Assembly: GCA_019415525.1 (NCBI GenBank)
Contig: DXZA01000072.1
Location: 1-47,748, forward strand
Length of the DNA stretch: 47,748 nt
Reading direction: 5' to 3'
Source: Tyzzerella sp.
GTDB taxonomy: Bacteria > Bacillota > Clostridia > Lachnospirales > Anaerotignaceae
Below the pieces are notes generated by a model, which ran no database searches, was not told the DNA's origin, and saw only the letters and a program-made list of their open reading frames with translations. Every line of letters begins with the position of its first letter. Within the stretch, counting starts at the first letter, position 1. A program made the translations under genes and the position numbers. Positions 1-8,910 of this stretch are shown piece after piece.

Positions 1-90
1 ATTTTTTTGCAAATATTTTTGACTTTCTTCTTTTGGAATTATAGTGTTATAGCCTGTTATTTTTCTATTTTCATCAATATAAATTAACAT
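1..90 (-). CDS. N-terminal fragment of a small phage protein after the tail fibre
   Basis: A leftward frame starts at an ATG (88-90) that shares one base with the stop of the fibre gene, a TAATG overlap that implies translational coupling. It stays open to the window edge. The 30 visible residues begin MLIYIDENRKITGYN and match no family I recognise. In tailed phages this slot often holds a fibre-assembly chaperone or accessory fibre protein, but that is position only. Confidence 0.6.
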   Translation of the reverse strand, partial: MLIYIDENRKITGYNTIIPKEESQKYLQKN

Positions 91-1853
91 TACTCTGTCA
101 CCTCTAGTTCATCATAACAAATGTTCAATTCAGATAATGAAACTTTATATGTTGAATTTGTCGAACCACATTCGACGTAAACCTGTAAGAAAAAATCTAC
201 ATTATCTATCATTTGTCTAAGTACAATCTCAAATTCATACACTTCATTTAGTGACATTGGATTACTGATTGTTACTACACTCGTATATTTTGCTAGTTCA
301 TTTACTGGTATTGTATCATATGCTACTGTGCCAAATGCTGGACTTTTTAGTTCTACATCTTGATAAAATGCCCTTATACTACTATCAACTGGTGTATATT
401 TTGAAACTCCAGTCATATAACATCTTTTTAAATCAGCTCCACTTATATACGAAACTTTGATTTTTCCTTTTAGTTTTATTGTACCCACTTTATTATTCAT
501 CATAAATCTTGATATATATATGTATGAATTTGAATTACTTGTATCTGTTCGTGTAAATTCAACAGGAGTATCTTTTATAAACTGAATTTTAACATTATCA
601 CTTGCTTCAATGTATTTCGTATGTTTTTTTTCTATATTATTTAATTTCCCAAATACACTGGTTGTTCCACTATCTCCACTTGTTCCAATTAATCCTTTAA
701 TATAATTCAACTTCTGACTTAGTGTGCCTGTACTACTTGATGATGTACTTGTTTCTGTATTTGCATAAATACTATCAATTCGACCTGCTCTTGTTGAAGT
801 CCAATCAGTCAATAATTTATTAATTTTAGCAAATATACTTCCTGCTGATGCAGTACCCCCTGTATCTGTTGTAGTTCCAATCTTTCCATCAATTCCAGTA
901 ATTCTTGAATCTACATCACTAAACTTACTTGTAAGTGTTTCTTTAATATCAGCTATCTTTCCAAATATAGTTGGACTGGAACTTATATCTTCAGGACTAC
1001 CCATTACCTCTTTATTTTCAGATACATCTTCTGTAATTTTAGAAATTACCTCATTAAACTTAGTTATAAGTGTTTCCTTAATCTCTGCCAACTTACCAAA
1101 TATTGTTGCACTTGAACTTAAATCATCTGCACTTCCAATAGATATTTTATTTTCAGATATATCTTCTGTAATTTTAGATAACTTTTCAACTAAAGTTACA
1201 GTTAAATATAATAATATACTGTTTAATTTTCCGCACACCGTCCCTGTGCTTACAGTAGCTTCACTATCTGTTGTGTTTCCAATCTTATCATCTATATCTC
1301 CAAAATCTGCTTTTATAGTTATAATTTCTTTATTAATATTTTCAATTTGTTCCTTAAATACAGGCATAGTTACATATGTTCCTGCTTCTATATTAAGTAC
1401 AACTTCTGTATCATTTCCTATATATACAATTAAATCAAGCTGTCGTTCTGTTATACTTCCTGTACTATATGCTGGTATTAATTCTGCATTATCTCCTGAA
1501 TTCCCATAAGAATATAAAACTTCTTTTGTTTCATTAGATGGCTCTCCATCATCATTATAATAAACACCCTTTGCATATAATCCTAACTCTCTATAATAAA
1601 AAGGTTGCAGTATATCTTCATTACTGAAGGCTGTACCGAAAATTACAGAACCATCAGATGTTTTTTGTACTTTATTTAAACTTAATTCTTTTACAACCTC
1701 TACAACCTCTGTCATAGTTCTTGTACTTTTGCCTTGCGGCATATATCCTGAACCTATAACAATTTTAGTTGGTACAAATTTAGCACCTGATTGAATATCT
1801 GCAAGTAATAGTCTTCCTACATCAGTAACACTATTATCATAAAATGCACTCAT
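90..1853 (-). CDS. Tail fibre (collar-type, DUF3751-like N-terminus) with internal repeats
   Basis: 587 residues. The first ~150 (FYDNSVTDVGRLLLADIQ, then the REIGLYAKG-like segment REL GLYAKG) match the N-terminal baseplate-attachment domain of P2-type fibres. Residues ~191-406 hold about six degenerate copies of a G-x3-D...S..FGKL module. Two of these (227-271 and 272-316) form near-identical ~45-residue tandem units beginning KITED, with heptad-like spacing typical of trimeric fibre shafts. The C-terminal ~170 residues are unique and beta-rich in appearance, probably the receptor-binding part. It follows gpI with a good AGGAGG site. Residue-level function of the tip is not deducible. Confidence 0.9.
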   Translation of the reverse strand: MSAFYDNSVTDVGRLLLADIQSGAKFVPTKIVIGSGYMPQGKSTRTMTEVVEVVKELSLNKVQKTSDGSVIFGTAFSNEDILQPFYYRELGLYAKGVYYNDDGEPSNETKEVLYSYGNSGDNAELIPAYSTGSITERQLDLIVYIGNDTEVVLNIEAGTYVTMPVFKEQIENINKEIITIKADFGDIDDKIGNTTDSEATVSTGTVCGKLNSILLYLTVTLVEKLSKITEDISENKISIGSADDLSSSATIFGKLAEIKETLITKFNEVISKITEDVSENKEVMGSPEDISSSPTIFGKIADIKETLTSKFSDVDSRITGIDGKIGTTTDTGGTASAGSIFAKINKLLTDWTSTRAGRIDSIYANTETSTSSSSTGTLSQKLNYIKGLIGTSGDSGTTSVFGKLNNIEKKHTKYIEASDNVKIQFIKDTPVEFTRTDTSNSNSYIYISRFMMNNKVGTIKLKGKIKVSYISGADLKRCYMTGVSKYTPVDSSIRAFYQDVELKSPAFGTVAYDTIPVNELAKYTSVVTISNPMSLNEVYEFEIVLRQMIDNVDFFLQVYVECGSTNSTYKVSLSELNICYDELEVTE

Positions 1854-1868
1854 TTTAAAACCCCTCCT

Positions 1869-2441
1869 TTATATTTTTTTGCCTAATCTTATGGTATCAA
1901 ATGCAACTTCTCTATATGCCACACCTGTATGCATTTTCATTTGACCTGTAAGAGTTATAAAAATACCATCAAGATGCGATGAACCTCTTTTTACTTTATT
2001 TAAAATATCCATAAATTGCATAAACTTTTCATTTGTAATGGTTGGGTTAGAGCTAAACATTTTAAAATGTCCTGCTTCTCCGTCATATTGAAACCATTCC
2101 TGTATATAACCATCACCAAAATATGTTTTTATAATATTTTCAACAGCCCATTTTGTACCTAATTTTTGATAAACTCTATCACTATTCTTTATTAATTCAC
2201 GTTTAACACTAATAGGTTCAAGTTTGTTATACCATACTATATTTAATTCATCTGCAAGTTGGTCAAGTTCACTTTCTGGTAAGCTGTCTATTTTATCCCA
2301 AGTAGTAAATAACTGTGCTTTATTATGTATTGATTTAATAATCTCATCTGTTGAAAGTGATAAACCAATAATAGCACTATCATTTTGCATAAATTTAGGT
2401 AATAGTTTAATAAATTCAATATCATTTAATTTCAATATCAA
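1869..2441 (-). CDS. Baseplate wedge protein, P2 gpI family
   Basis: 190 residues. The pattern FIKLLPKFMQNDSAIIGLS, a central Trp-Asp-containing segment, LGTKWAVENIIKTYFGDG and a C-terminal ILNKVKRGSSHLDGI stretch is that of phage tail protein I, which forms part of the baseplate between gpJ and the fibre. It overlaps the end of gpJ by four bases. The start is a TTG at 2441, or a second TTG at 2435 that is better spaced from the GGCGG site lying inside the gpJ stop region. Order gpJ-gpI-fibre is exactly that of P2. Confidence 0.9.
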   Translation of the reverse strand: MILKLNDIEFIKLLPKFMQNDSAIIGLSLSTDEIIKSIHNKAQLFTTWDKIDSLPESELDQLADELNIVWYNKLEPISVKRELIKNSDRVYQKLGTKWAVENIIKTYFGDGYIQEWFQYDGEAGHFKMFSSNPTITNEKFMQFMDILNKVKRGSSHLDGIFITLTGQMKMHTGVAYREVAFDTIRLGKKI

Positions 2442-3574
2442 TCACCGCCTGTCACTATATGAGCTACAGTTAATTTACCTGAAAACTTAGCAACTTTGTC
2501 ACTTTGAAGCTCTGTAAACACAGGTGATATAATATCAACTCTTTCAACTGCATCACTACCACTAATTGGTGCTAATATATACTTTTTCAACTGGTCAGGA
2601 TTAATGTCACGTCCCAAACCTCCACTTTGCCATTTATTATATAAATCTATTGCACCACCTTCACTTTCGACTATAAAAATAGCATCAGCTTCATTATCAA
2701 TAGTGCAATAATATTTCAATTCTATATCATAGGTAACTTGTTTGGGTGCTTTTACTGTTACAATATCCGTCATAGGTCTAATATCATCAGTAAAAACATC
2801 TTGTATTTTTTTAATAGTTTCTTCATCAGGTAATAAACCACCATTCATAAGAGGATAAATAACTATATTATTGGCTGTTGGTGAAGTAATCAAAACATCA
2901 CTTATTTCAGGGTCTGCTGATAAAGCAAAATATTTATATGCAGCTAACGGACCTGCAACAGAAAATGTTGAAGGTGCAAGTTTTATTCTTTCTCTATATC
3001 TGTCATCACCTTCTGTTGTATATGGTTCACCATTATCACCACCAGTTGTACCATTTATATTAGTAACACTTGATATATATGGGATAATGTCTACCAATGT
3101 TTTAATACTTCCAGAAACTAAACCATTATAATCTGCACCTGTGGTCATACAGCTTGCCACCACATCAACAAATACTTCTCCTGCTTGTATTACAGCATTT
3201 TCATTTGTTGCAAAATAAATACTTCCGTCAGGTGTTATTCTTGTTCCTTTAGGTATAATAATATTTTGTGCTAATGGCTGAGATATAGAAAATCTAAACT
3301 TATCATATGCTGATGAAGGTTGTAAACGTACTGTGCCTGTTCGTTCGCCTAATGCGTCAAGTACATAACCTCTAGCATATTGTAATGTACGCTGTTTGGC
3401 TGTATCATTCAATTCATTATATACATTTACCAATACAAAGACTAAGGCTTCACCGTATATACGTCTTTCATCTCCTGGATATAAAGGCTCATTTATGCTG
3501 TCCATTAATAAGTTCATAACTGTATTATATATATCAGTACTATCTGTATTTACAAAATCAAACGTATCTGCCAA
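2438..3574 (-). CDS. Baseplate J-like wedge protein
   Basis: About 378 residues of the Mu gp47/P2 gpJ family. Supporting segments are the N-terminal YPGDERRIYGEALVFVLVNVY, the central TGGDNGEPYTTEGDDRYRERI (the hallmark family block) and a C-terminal AVERVDIISPVF segment. It forms the baseplate wedge around the spike. An upstream in-frame ATG at 3595 exists, but the AGGAGG motif inside that extension sits eight bases before a TTG at 3574, so the TTG is preferred. It lies between the gp25-like and gpI genes. Confidence 0.93.
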   Translation of the reverse strand: MADTFDFVNTDSTDIYNTVMNLLMDSINEPLYPGDERRIYGEALVFVLVNVYNELNDTAKQRTLQYARGYVLDALGERTGTVRLQPSSAYDKFRFSISQPLAQNIIIPKGTRITPDGSIYFATNENAVIQAGEVFVDVVASCMTTGADYNGLVSGSIKTLVDIIPYISSVTNINGTTGGDNGEPYTTEGDDRYRERIKLAPSTFSVAGPLAAYKYFALSADPEISDVLITSPTANNIVIYPLMNGGLLPDEETIKKIQDVFTDDIRPMTDIVTVKAPKQVTYDIELKYYCTIDNEADAIFIVESEGGAIDLYNKWQSGGLGRDINPDQLKKYILAPISGSDAVERVDIISPVFTELQSDKVAKFSGKLTVAHIVTGGD

Positions 3575-3587
3575 TATTTCCACCTCC

Positions 3588-3857
3588 TCAAACATCTTTT
3601 ATAATGGCTGTTATACCATATTCACCATCTGAATTTCTAATAAAATCAACTTCAAAATCTTCTATATTAACTCTTGGCTCATATGTTTTTATTAACCAAC
3701 GTGCATCTTCTTTTGTACCTACTATGGCTTCATCTTCCTTTAAATCAATAAACTTTGTATCTAAACCTTTTAATCTTTCCATAGGATTTTCACCTCTAAC
3801 CATTGATAAAAGATTTTCAACACAAGTTTTAGGCTCTCCATTTCCTGCTGATTTCAT
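3588..3857 (-). CDS. gp25/gpW-like baseplate protein
   Basis: 89 residues. The core FIDLKEDEAIVGTKEDARW followed by TYEPRVNIEDFEVDF is typical of the T4 gp25/P2 gpW baseplate family that joins the wedge to the inner tube end. An ATG at 3857 preceded by AAGGAGG at good spacing is chosen over an upstream in-frame ATG at 3893, which has no comparable site. It precedes gpJ directly. Confidence 0.85.
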   Translation of the reverse strand: MKSAGNGEPKTCVENLLSMVRGENPMERLKGLDTKFIDLKEDEAIVGTKEDARWLIKTYEPRVNIEDFEVDFIRNSDGEYGITAIIKDV

Positions 3858-3870
3858 TTTTATTACCTCC

Positions 3871-4455
3871 TTACTTATAAGGACTTTTTTCAACTTTATC
3901 TTTTGAAGTAGCCTTTGTATTTAATGCTTCTTTCTTTTTTTCTTTAATAATAGCTGTCATACTTTTAGTTGGTGTAAAACTTTCTGTACTTTTTGAACTA
4001 CTTTTACTGTTACTTGTACTATTATTACTTTTAGTAGTTCCTTTTGCAGTAGCTGCTTGATTTGATGATATATATTCATTAAAAGTAAAAGATAATGTGG
4101 CTGCTATAAAATTACCATTCATATCAAATTCAGTTTCTGATATATCAACAGATTCAAGCTGAAAATCACCTGCACCAAAACTTCTACCACCAATAACTAA
4201 AGGGTATGACTGACCAACTAAACCACGCCATACACCTATTTCATATCTAACATCAACACCTGTGATTGCTAAACAACGTGTAGAAAAAGTTATTTGTTCC
4301 AGCTCTCTACCTCTTGTATTTATAGTGGCTGTGCCACTTGTATCGCTATTTGCATCAGATTTTAATTTAAAAGCTGTTGCAAAATCACTTATAGGGTATA
4401 TTATTGTAGGGCTTACTTCAAACTTTTTATCACCCCAAGAAGCGATAACTCCCAT
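3871..4455 (-). CDS. P2 gpU-like tail protein with Ser/Thr/Lys-rich tail
   Basis: About 194 residues. Residues 1-130 follow the gpU layout: a WGDKKFEV start, a GRELEQITFSTRCL strand, PLVIGGRSFGAGDF, and an EFDMNGNFIAATLSFTF end. The last ~60 residues are low-complexity Ser/Thr/Lys. The ATG at 4455 has an AAAGGGGG site; an upstream in-frame ATG at 4515 lies inside the spike gene. In P2, gpU lies between tape measure and gpD, whereas here it follows the spike, so either the gene has moved or this is a related baseplate hub component. Confidence 0.72.
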   Translation of the reverse strand: MGVIASWGDKKFEVSPTIIYPISDFATAFKLKSDANSDTSGTATINTRGRELEQITFSTRCLAITGVDVRYEIGVWRGLVGQSYPLVIGGRSFGAGDFQLESVDISETEFDMNGNFIAATLSFTFNEYISSNQAATAKGTTKSNNSTSNSKSSSKSTESFTPTKSMTAIIKEKKKEALNTKATSKDKVEKSPYK

Positions 4456-4471
4456 TAATTTTCCCCCTTTC

Positions 4472-4948
4472 TTATTGTGGTTCTGATGTAGTATCATTTC
4501 CACTTTGAACATCACTATGTCTATGTCTTATAAGGCTTATATTTCCTGCTGTAACATCTCCGTTAGAGGATATACTACCTGTGGCTATAATATTGCCTTG
4601 TAAGTTTATATCACCTTGTACTGTTACATTACCTCCGCCTGCCGACGATATACCTCCTGTGGCTGTAATACCTTTGTCAGCGGTTAATTTATCAGTCATA
4701 TGTGTTGTACCTTCAACAGTTAATTCTTCATAGATTTTATGATTCCATTCACCGTCAAGCCTTGCTAATATAATTCCTGTATTATCTGAAAATGTTGCAT
4801 ATACAACAGGCATATTAACCTCTAAACACTCTAACAAAAAATAAGGTATAATAAGAGGAAATGTTGTAGTATTGCTTGCTTCTTGTGGTATTACTATTGC
4901 TTTTTTGCCACCTTCAACAATATTTGATATAAAGCCTTTATTTATCAT
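4472..4948 (-). CDS. Baseplate spike protein, gpV-like, with iron-binding HxH tip
   Basis: 158 residues. An OB-like N-terminal half is followed by repeated Gly/Ile strands (GITATGGISSAGGGNVTVQG, GDINLQGNIIATGS, NGDVTAGNI) consistent with a triple beta-helix. It ends in a C-terminal HRHSDVQSG segment. In P2 gpV and relatives, an HxH pair near the end coordinates iron at the needle apex. The spike lies between gpD and gpU-like genes in the usual central baseplate block. Confidence 0.9.
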   Translation of the reverse strand: MINKGFISNIVEGGKKAIVIPQEASNTTTFPLIIPYFLLECLEVNMPVVYATFSDNTGIILARLDGEWNHKIYEELTVEGTTHMTDKLTADKGITATGGISSAGGGNVTVQGDINLQGNIIATGSISSNGDVTAGNISLIRHRHSDVQSGNDTTSEPQ

Positions 4949-4964
4949 AATTCATTCCCCTTTT

Positions 4965-5888
4965 TCAGTAATCATTTAAAGGTTTCCTAAAGAAAATCTT
5001 GCTTTTGCCTTTTGCATAGTCATTTCTTATATGTGTTATAAATACTGGTCCATTCCAAGATAAAGCTCTGTAATTTTCTATATTTACAGTACTTACAGCT
5101 GCAAACTCCGGCATTATCCTGCTGTATATATAGCCATTAATCATATTTTTATTTGCATTACGCAATAAATTTTTTGCATATCTGTCAGCTGCAGCTTGAT
5201 TTGATAATGTTATTGGAAACATTTGTGGTATATACTGCCTTGTTGCTCCATTATTTGCTGTAAAAGAGCCTTTGTATATTCCTTTTTCAATAGTACAATA
5301 ACCGTACAAACGTGCTGAATTATCTATAAATTTATAGTCTGTATCAGATGTTAATGTTATAGTTTTTACAGGCTCTATATTTTCCATATACATTTGAGAA
5401 TATAAAATCAAAATACTGTTATAAACTAAAAAAGCACACCCTTCAAGTGTGCATAATCTATTTAAAAATGAAAAATCAGTTTCATTTGTCTGTAATATAT
5501 AATCATACATAACATCTGTAACACCATAATTTTCAAATGACAATCCGTGATTTGATGCTATTTCTTCACCTATTTGTTTTAAAAATACTTTCTGCCAAGA
5601 TTTACTTTTTCCCTCTTTAGCTGAAGGCGGTATAGATGTTGCAACAATAGTATATAAACCATTTTCTGGTATAATATTATCTACAAACATTTTTCCGGTA
5701 TCGATACTGCCATATTTAACAGATATTTCATCTCCTACTTTAGGTTGCCAAATATCCCATTCATTTTGGGAGTCGTTAAACTTAATATTTAATGTATCGC
5801 TTTGACATTCACAATACATATCATGATAACACATATTTATTGATATATTTTTTGTTATGTCTTGACCTTTAAAATTTACTTCTATCAT
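4965..5888 (-). CDS. P2 gpD-like tail hub protein (late control D family)
   Basis: 307 residues. The N-terminal KGQDITKNISINMCYHDMY, the middle ETDFSFLNRLCTLEGCAFLV (a family landmark) and the C-terminal WNGPVFITHIRNDYAKGKSK match the gpD/gp27 hub family that links tube and spike. The ATG at 5888 has GGAGG eight bases upstream; a start 15 bases further upstream lacks support. It directly abuts gpX, with overlapping stop and start, which suggests coupling. Confidence 0.9.
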   Translation of the reverse strand: MIEVNFKGQDITKNISINMCYHDMYCECQSDTLNIKFNDSQNEWDIWQPKVGDEISVKYGSIDTGKMFVDNIIPENGLYTIVATSIPPSAKEGKSKSWQKVFLKQIGEEIASNHGLSFENYGVTDVMYDYILQTNETDFSFLNRLCTLEGCAFLVYNSILILYSQMYMENIEPVKTITLTSDTDYKFIDNSARLYGYCTIEKGIYKGSFTANNGATRQYIPQMFPITLSNQAAADRYAKNLLRNANKNMINGYIYSRIMPEFAAVSTVNIENYRALSWNGPVFITHIRNDYAKGKSKIFFRKPLNDY

Positions 5889-6121
5889 TAAACACGCCTC
5901 CAAGGTGGAAGACTTTCCGTAATATTTATAATATTAAGTATTGGAATTAATATTTTTATTCCTTGTTCAAAAATCAAAGTATCCACATATTCTAAATTAG
6001 CTTGTATTATATAACTTGATAATTTTTCATCTTGATATTCTTTAAAAGCTATAATATCAAAAGTATCTCCTTCAGATGTTAAATATTCAGTATATCCTAC
6101 AATATCAATAGCCATATGCAT
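5888..6121 (-). CDS. Tail protein X (gpX, LysM-like)
   Basis: 77 residues. The frame ...GYTEYLTSEGDTFDIIAF...TLIFEQGIKILIPIL and the family-typical C-terminal LPPWRRV end identify gpX, a small LysM-like tail protein. Candidate starts are ATGs at 6121 and 6115, both behind an AAAGGGGG site lying within the tape-measure 3' end. It overlaps that gene by 17 bases. The P2 order gpX-gpD-gpV is preserved. Confidence 0.88.
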   Translation of the reverse strand: MHMAIDIVGYTEYLTSEGDTFDIIAFKEYQDEKLSSYIIQANLEYVDTLIFEQGIKILIPILNIINITESLPPWRRV

Positions 6122-8321
6122 AATACCCCCTTTCTTCAAACCAACGTTCTAAAAGGTCTATAAATTCAGGGTATTCTGCTTCAATAGCTGCCATTACATC
6201 TTGTTTATTTGCATTTCCTGCTATTTCAATTTTAGGTGAAAAATTAATTTGTCCAATACTTACATTATTTGTACCATATGTATTATCCATTAATGGACTT
6301 ACATTATCAGGTAATGCTCCTAACATCTGTCCAGCTTTTGCCCAATAAGATATATTTTCACTACGAACAGAAGGGTCAAAACTTATAACTGCCTCTGTTC
6401 CTGCTTCTCCGGCAATAGATACACCATTTGTAAAACCACCTTTTGCCAACATAGGAAGTGCAGGAATATTTACACTAAATTTATTACCACCAATTAATGG
6501 AACCCATTCAGGAACATCAAAACCTATTGTATTTATTCCACCAATAGCACCATTAATTAAGCTGATTACTGAGTTAATAGGTGCTTTTATAATTCCAACA
6601 AGTGATGAAAAACCATTTAAAAACGATTGTTGTATACCTTGTATAAAATTTCCAACATTCAATTTTATATTTTCCCAAGTAGTCGAAAGGAAACTACCTA
6701 ATTGTGAAGCATACATTTTTACAGTATCCCAATTTTTATAAAGCAAAACACCTATTCCTATTAATGCACCTATTGCCAATATGACAAGCCCTATCGGAGA
6801 TGTCAAAAAGGCAATAGCCGCTCCAAATGCTGTTGTGACACCTGTACCTATTGCTGCGACAACATTCCACGCTGTTGTAGCAACTGTGTGTGCTGTTGTT
6901 GCTGCTGTACTTAGTCCTCTTGCAACTGCATCTTTTGCATACAATCCCATTAAATATAGCGTTTCTGCTTTATCTCTTAATTTAGCAATACTTAACATAC
7001 CAAAAACATTTACCATTGACATCATTGCTTTAATTAAATTTGCTACCGTAAATAGTCCGTATACAGATGCTAAAGAAATAGCTGCTGTTTTCAATACATG
7101 TGTATTTTCAGTACACCATTGTAATACACCTATTGCACTATTTATCGTAGGTACAAGATTATCAGCAAAACCTATGGCTAAATTTTGAACTACTGGTACT
7201 AATTCATTTATTTTTTCAGATATTAGAGGCATATTTTCATTAATTTTTGTTGCAACTTCTGAGGCAACAGGTGCAAGTCCAGCTCCAAATTGTCGTTTAA
7301 TACCTTCTATGGCTTGACTTATAGTATTATATTTAATGTTATTGATTTCACCTAATGTATCACCTGTTAAATACGCTTCATCACTAACTTCTGCTAATGC
7401 TTTCATAGCATCAATACCTAAGTCTTCCCATGCAGTTGCAAAAAGAGCAACTCCGACTGCATCACGTTCAACACCATCTTCAATAGACATAATATCTTGT
7501 AATATTTGTTTAAATGCTATATTTGCATCTTCGCCACCCTTTGCAAAATTAGACATTACATCATTGGCATCATATCCTAATGTTTGAAATGCTGTTTTTG
7601 TTGCTTCTGAACCGTCTATTGCTCGAATAGAAAATTCCTGTATAGCCACAGCAATTTTATCAATATTCCAAGCACCGTTTTCAACACCTTGTTGCATTAA
7701 ATTAAACATTTCATTAGCACTAAAACCAAGTTTTTTGAAATGTACTGGATATTCATTAAGAGTATCTATTAAATCATCTGAAAAACCTAAGCCATTTTGT
7801 GTTGCCTCTGCTATATAATTCATAGCTTCATCACCACTTATACCGAAATTGGTCATCATAGCTTTAGCAGCTCTTAAACTTTCAGTTACATCATAATCAA
7901 ATGTATCACGTAATATAAGAGCGTCAGATGATATATTTTGCAAATCTTCGTCCATAAGTCCAGTATTTTGTTTCGCCACAGCTACTGTATCTGCTATGTC
8001 TTGCCAATCCTCTCCAAGATTGCTTTTATATATATTACTAATAGTATCTGATAGACCGTCCATTTCATCTGATGTAGCACCTGTTTTAGCCTGTAAATCT
8101 AACATTACACCATTATATTCATCTCCAAATGTTATTAACTCTTTACTGACTTTAACAACGCCTACTGTTACAGCTGCAAAACTGGCAACCATTGAAGCTG
8201 TAACAGCTACTGCTTTAACATCAACACCTTCAAGTCTTTTTTGTACATCATCAAAAGCCTTTTTTAATGAAGGGTCTACACTACCTGCCATTGAAACAAT
8301 GGTTGTTAATACTTTAGACAA
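6105..8321 (-). CDS. Tail tape measure protein (TP901 core)
   Basis: 738 residues. Long helical N-terminal region; the TP901-type core covers roughly residues 60-380 (FGDEYNGVMLDLQAKTGATS, NYIAEATQNGLGFSDDL, WEDLGIDAMKALAEVS). A hydrophobic Ala/Gly-rich region at ~470-530 probably supplies membrane-spanning segments used in DNA entry. The start is a TTG at 8321 with AAGGTG upstream; no in-frame ATG fits. It follows the frameshifted chaperone, as in P2 and lambda. At this size the tail should be fairly short. Confidence 0.95.
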   Translation of the reverse strand: MSKVLTTIVSMAGSVDPSLKKAFDDVQKRLEGVDVKAVAVTASMVASFAAVTVGVVKVSKELITFGDEYNGVMLDLQAKTGATSDEMDGLSDTISNIYKSNLGEDWQDIADTVAVAKQNTGLMDEDLQNISSDALILRDTFDYDVTESLRAAKAMMTNFGISGDEAMNYIAEATQNGLGFSDDLIDTLNEYPVHFKKLGFSANEMFNLMQQGVENGAWNIDKIAVAIQEFSIRAIDGSEATKTAFQTLGYDANDVMSNFAKGGEDANIAFKQILQDIMSIEDGVERDAVGVALFATAWEDLGIDAMKALAEVSDEAYLTGDTLGEINNIKYNTISQAIEGIKRQFGAGLAPVASEVATKINENMPLISEKINELVPVVQNLAIGFADNLVPTINSAIGVLQWCTENTHVLKTAAISLASVYGLFTVANLIKAMMSMVNVFGMLSIAKLRDKAETLYLMGLYAKDAVARGLSTAATTAHTVATTAWNVVAAIGTGVTTAFGAAIAFLTSPIGLVILAIGALIGIGVLLYKNWDTVKMYASQLGSFLSTTWENIKLNVGNFIQGIQQSFLNGFSSLVGIIKAPINSVISLINGAIGGINTIGFDVPEWVPLIGGNKFSVNIPALPMLAKGGFTNGVSIAGEAGTEAVISFDPSVRSENISYWAKAGQMLGALPDNVSPLMDNTYGTNNVSIGQINFSPKIEIAGNANKQDVMAAIEAEYPEFIDLLERWFEERGYYAYGY

Positions 8322-8333
8322 AACATCACCTTC

Positions 8334-8552
8334 TTATCTATGTCTTTTCATACTTTTAGGAATATATCTTTTCTGTTTTTTATACTGCTCTTTCGCTTCC
8401 TCAACAGCTTCTTGATAGTCTATCAAGAAACTAATCAATGTTTGATTTTCTATTTCTCTAATGCTGGTATGGAAGTAACGACTGTATTCTCTGACTGCTC
8501 GTCTGAGCTGTTTTCCTCTGAGGATACCGCCGAGCTTCCAATTGTAAAAACC
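8334..8552 (-). CDS. Downstream (-1 frame) half of the tail assembly chaperone, probably made by frameshifting
   Basis: Between the chaperone stop (8450) and the tape start there is an open -1 frame without a start codon. It overlaps the 3' third of the chaperone gene and ends at 8334. From about 8552 it reads YNWKLGGILRGKQLRRAVRE..., then NQTLISFLIDYQEAVEEAKEQ and a basic KKQKRYIPKSMKRHR end. This is the layout of the second half of gpE-E'/gpG-T chaperones. The zero-frame context at 8545-8552 is G GTT TTT A, where tRNA-Phe could re-pair after slipping back one base. No canonical XXXYYYZ heptamer is present, so the exact slip site is unproven. Confidence 0.65.
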   Translation of the reverse strand, partial: GFYNWKLGGILRGKQLRRAVREYSRYFHTSIREIENQTLISFLIDYQEAVEEAKEQYKKQKRYIPKSMKRHR

Positions 8553-8839
8553 ATTCCAATGTTAGTTAATTTTAAAAGGTCTTTTCCTTTAATACGTTCA
8601 AGGTCCGTAATATCAATTTGAGGATTATCTGCTATTATAGCCATACAACCTAAATACATATGTAATGCATAATCATTTTCTTTTAGTTTTAATGTAACAA
8701 CTTGTGTTTTATCAATAGCTGCACTTTTTGCACAGGCTTCAATAAATTGAGCTGTTGTAATTTTATCTGTATTGTATGAAAGCTCTGAAACAGTATTGCC
8801 ATTAACTAATATTGGATTTTCTAACACTATTTTTTTCAT
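8450..8839 (-). CDS. Tail assembly chaperone, short form (gpE-like)
   Basis: 129 residues: MKKIVLENPILVNGNTVSEL, then a FIEACAKSAAIDKTQVVTLK helix-rich part, as in P2-like gpE chaperones located between tail tube and tape measure. The last ~25 residues (SSEENSSDEQSENT...) are acidic and low-complexity. They overlap a well-formed -1 frame, so a minority of ribosomes probably produce a longer fusion. It lies after a terminator hairpin downstream of the tube gene, which would set its level below that of tube and sheath. Confidence 0.85.
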   Translation of the reverse strand: MKKIVLENPILVNGNTVSELSYNTDKITTAQFIEACAKSAAIDKTQVVTLKLKENDYALHMYLGCMAIIADNPQIDITDLERIKGKDLLKLTNIGMVFTIGSSAVSSEENSSDEQSENTVVTSIPALEK

Positions 8840-8858
8840 TGTTTTTAACTCCTTTCAA

Positions 8859-8888
8859 ATAAAAAACTCCTACAAAAAAGTAGGAGTT
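8859..8888 (-). terminator. Intrinsic terminator after the tail tube gene
   Basis: A nine-base-pair perfect stem (arms 8865-8873 and 8880-8888) is followed on the leftward transcript by a run of six U. It lies between tube and chaperone, so partial termination would favour sheath and tube over tape measure, matching their copy numbers in the virion. Confidence 0.85.
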
Positions 8889-8910
8889 AGAACCATTTTA
8901 TTCAATTATT

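Noticed and set aside
1246..1509. Rightward frame across the tail fibre repeats
   Set aside because: It is a shadow frame; the leftward fibre gene has repeats and a good ribosome site.
5888..5903. Longer gpD start with an ATG 15 bases upstream
   Set aside because: The GGAGG motif sits inside that extension, directly before the ATG at 5888.
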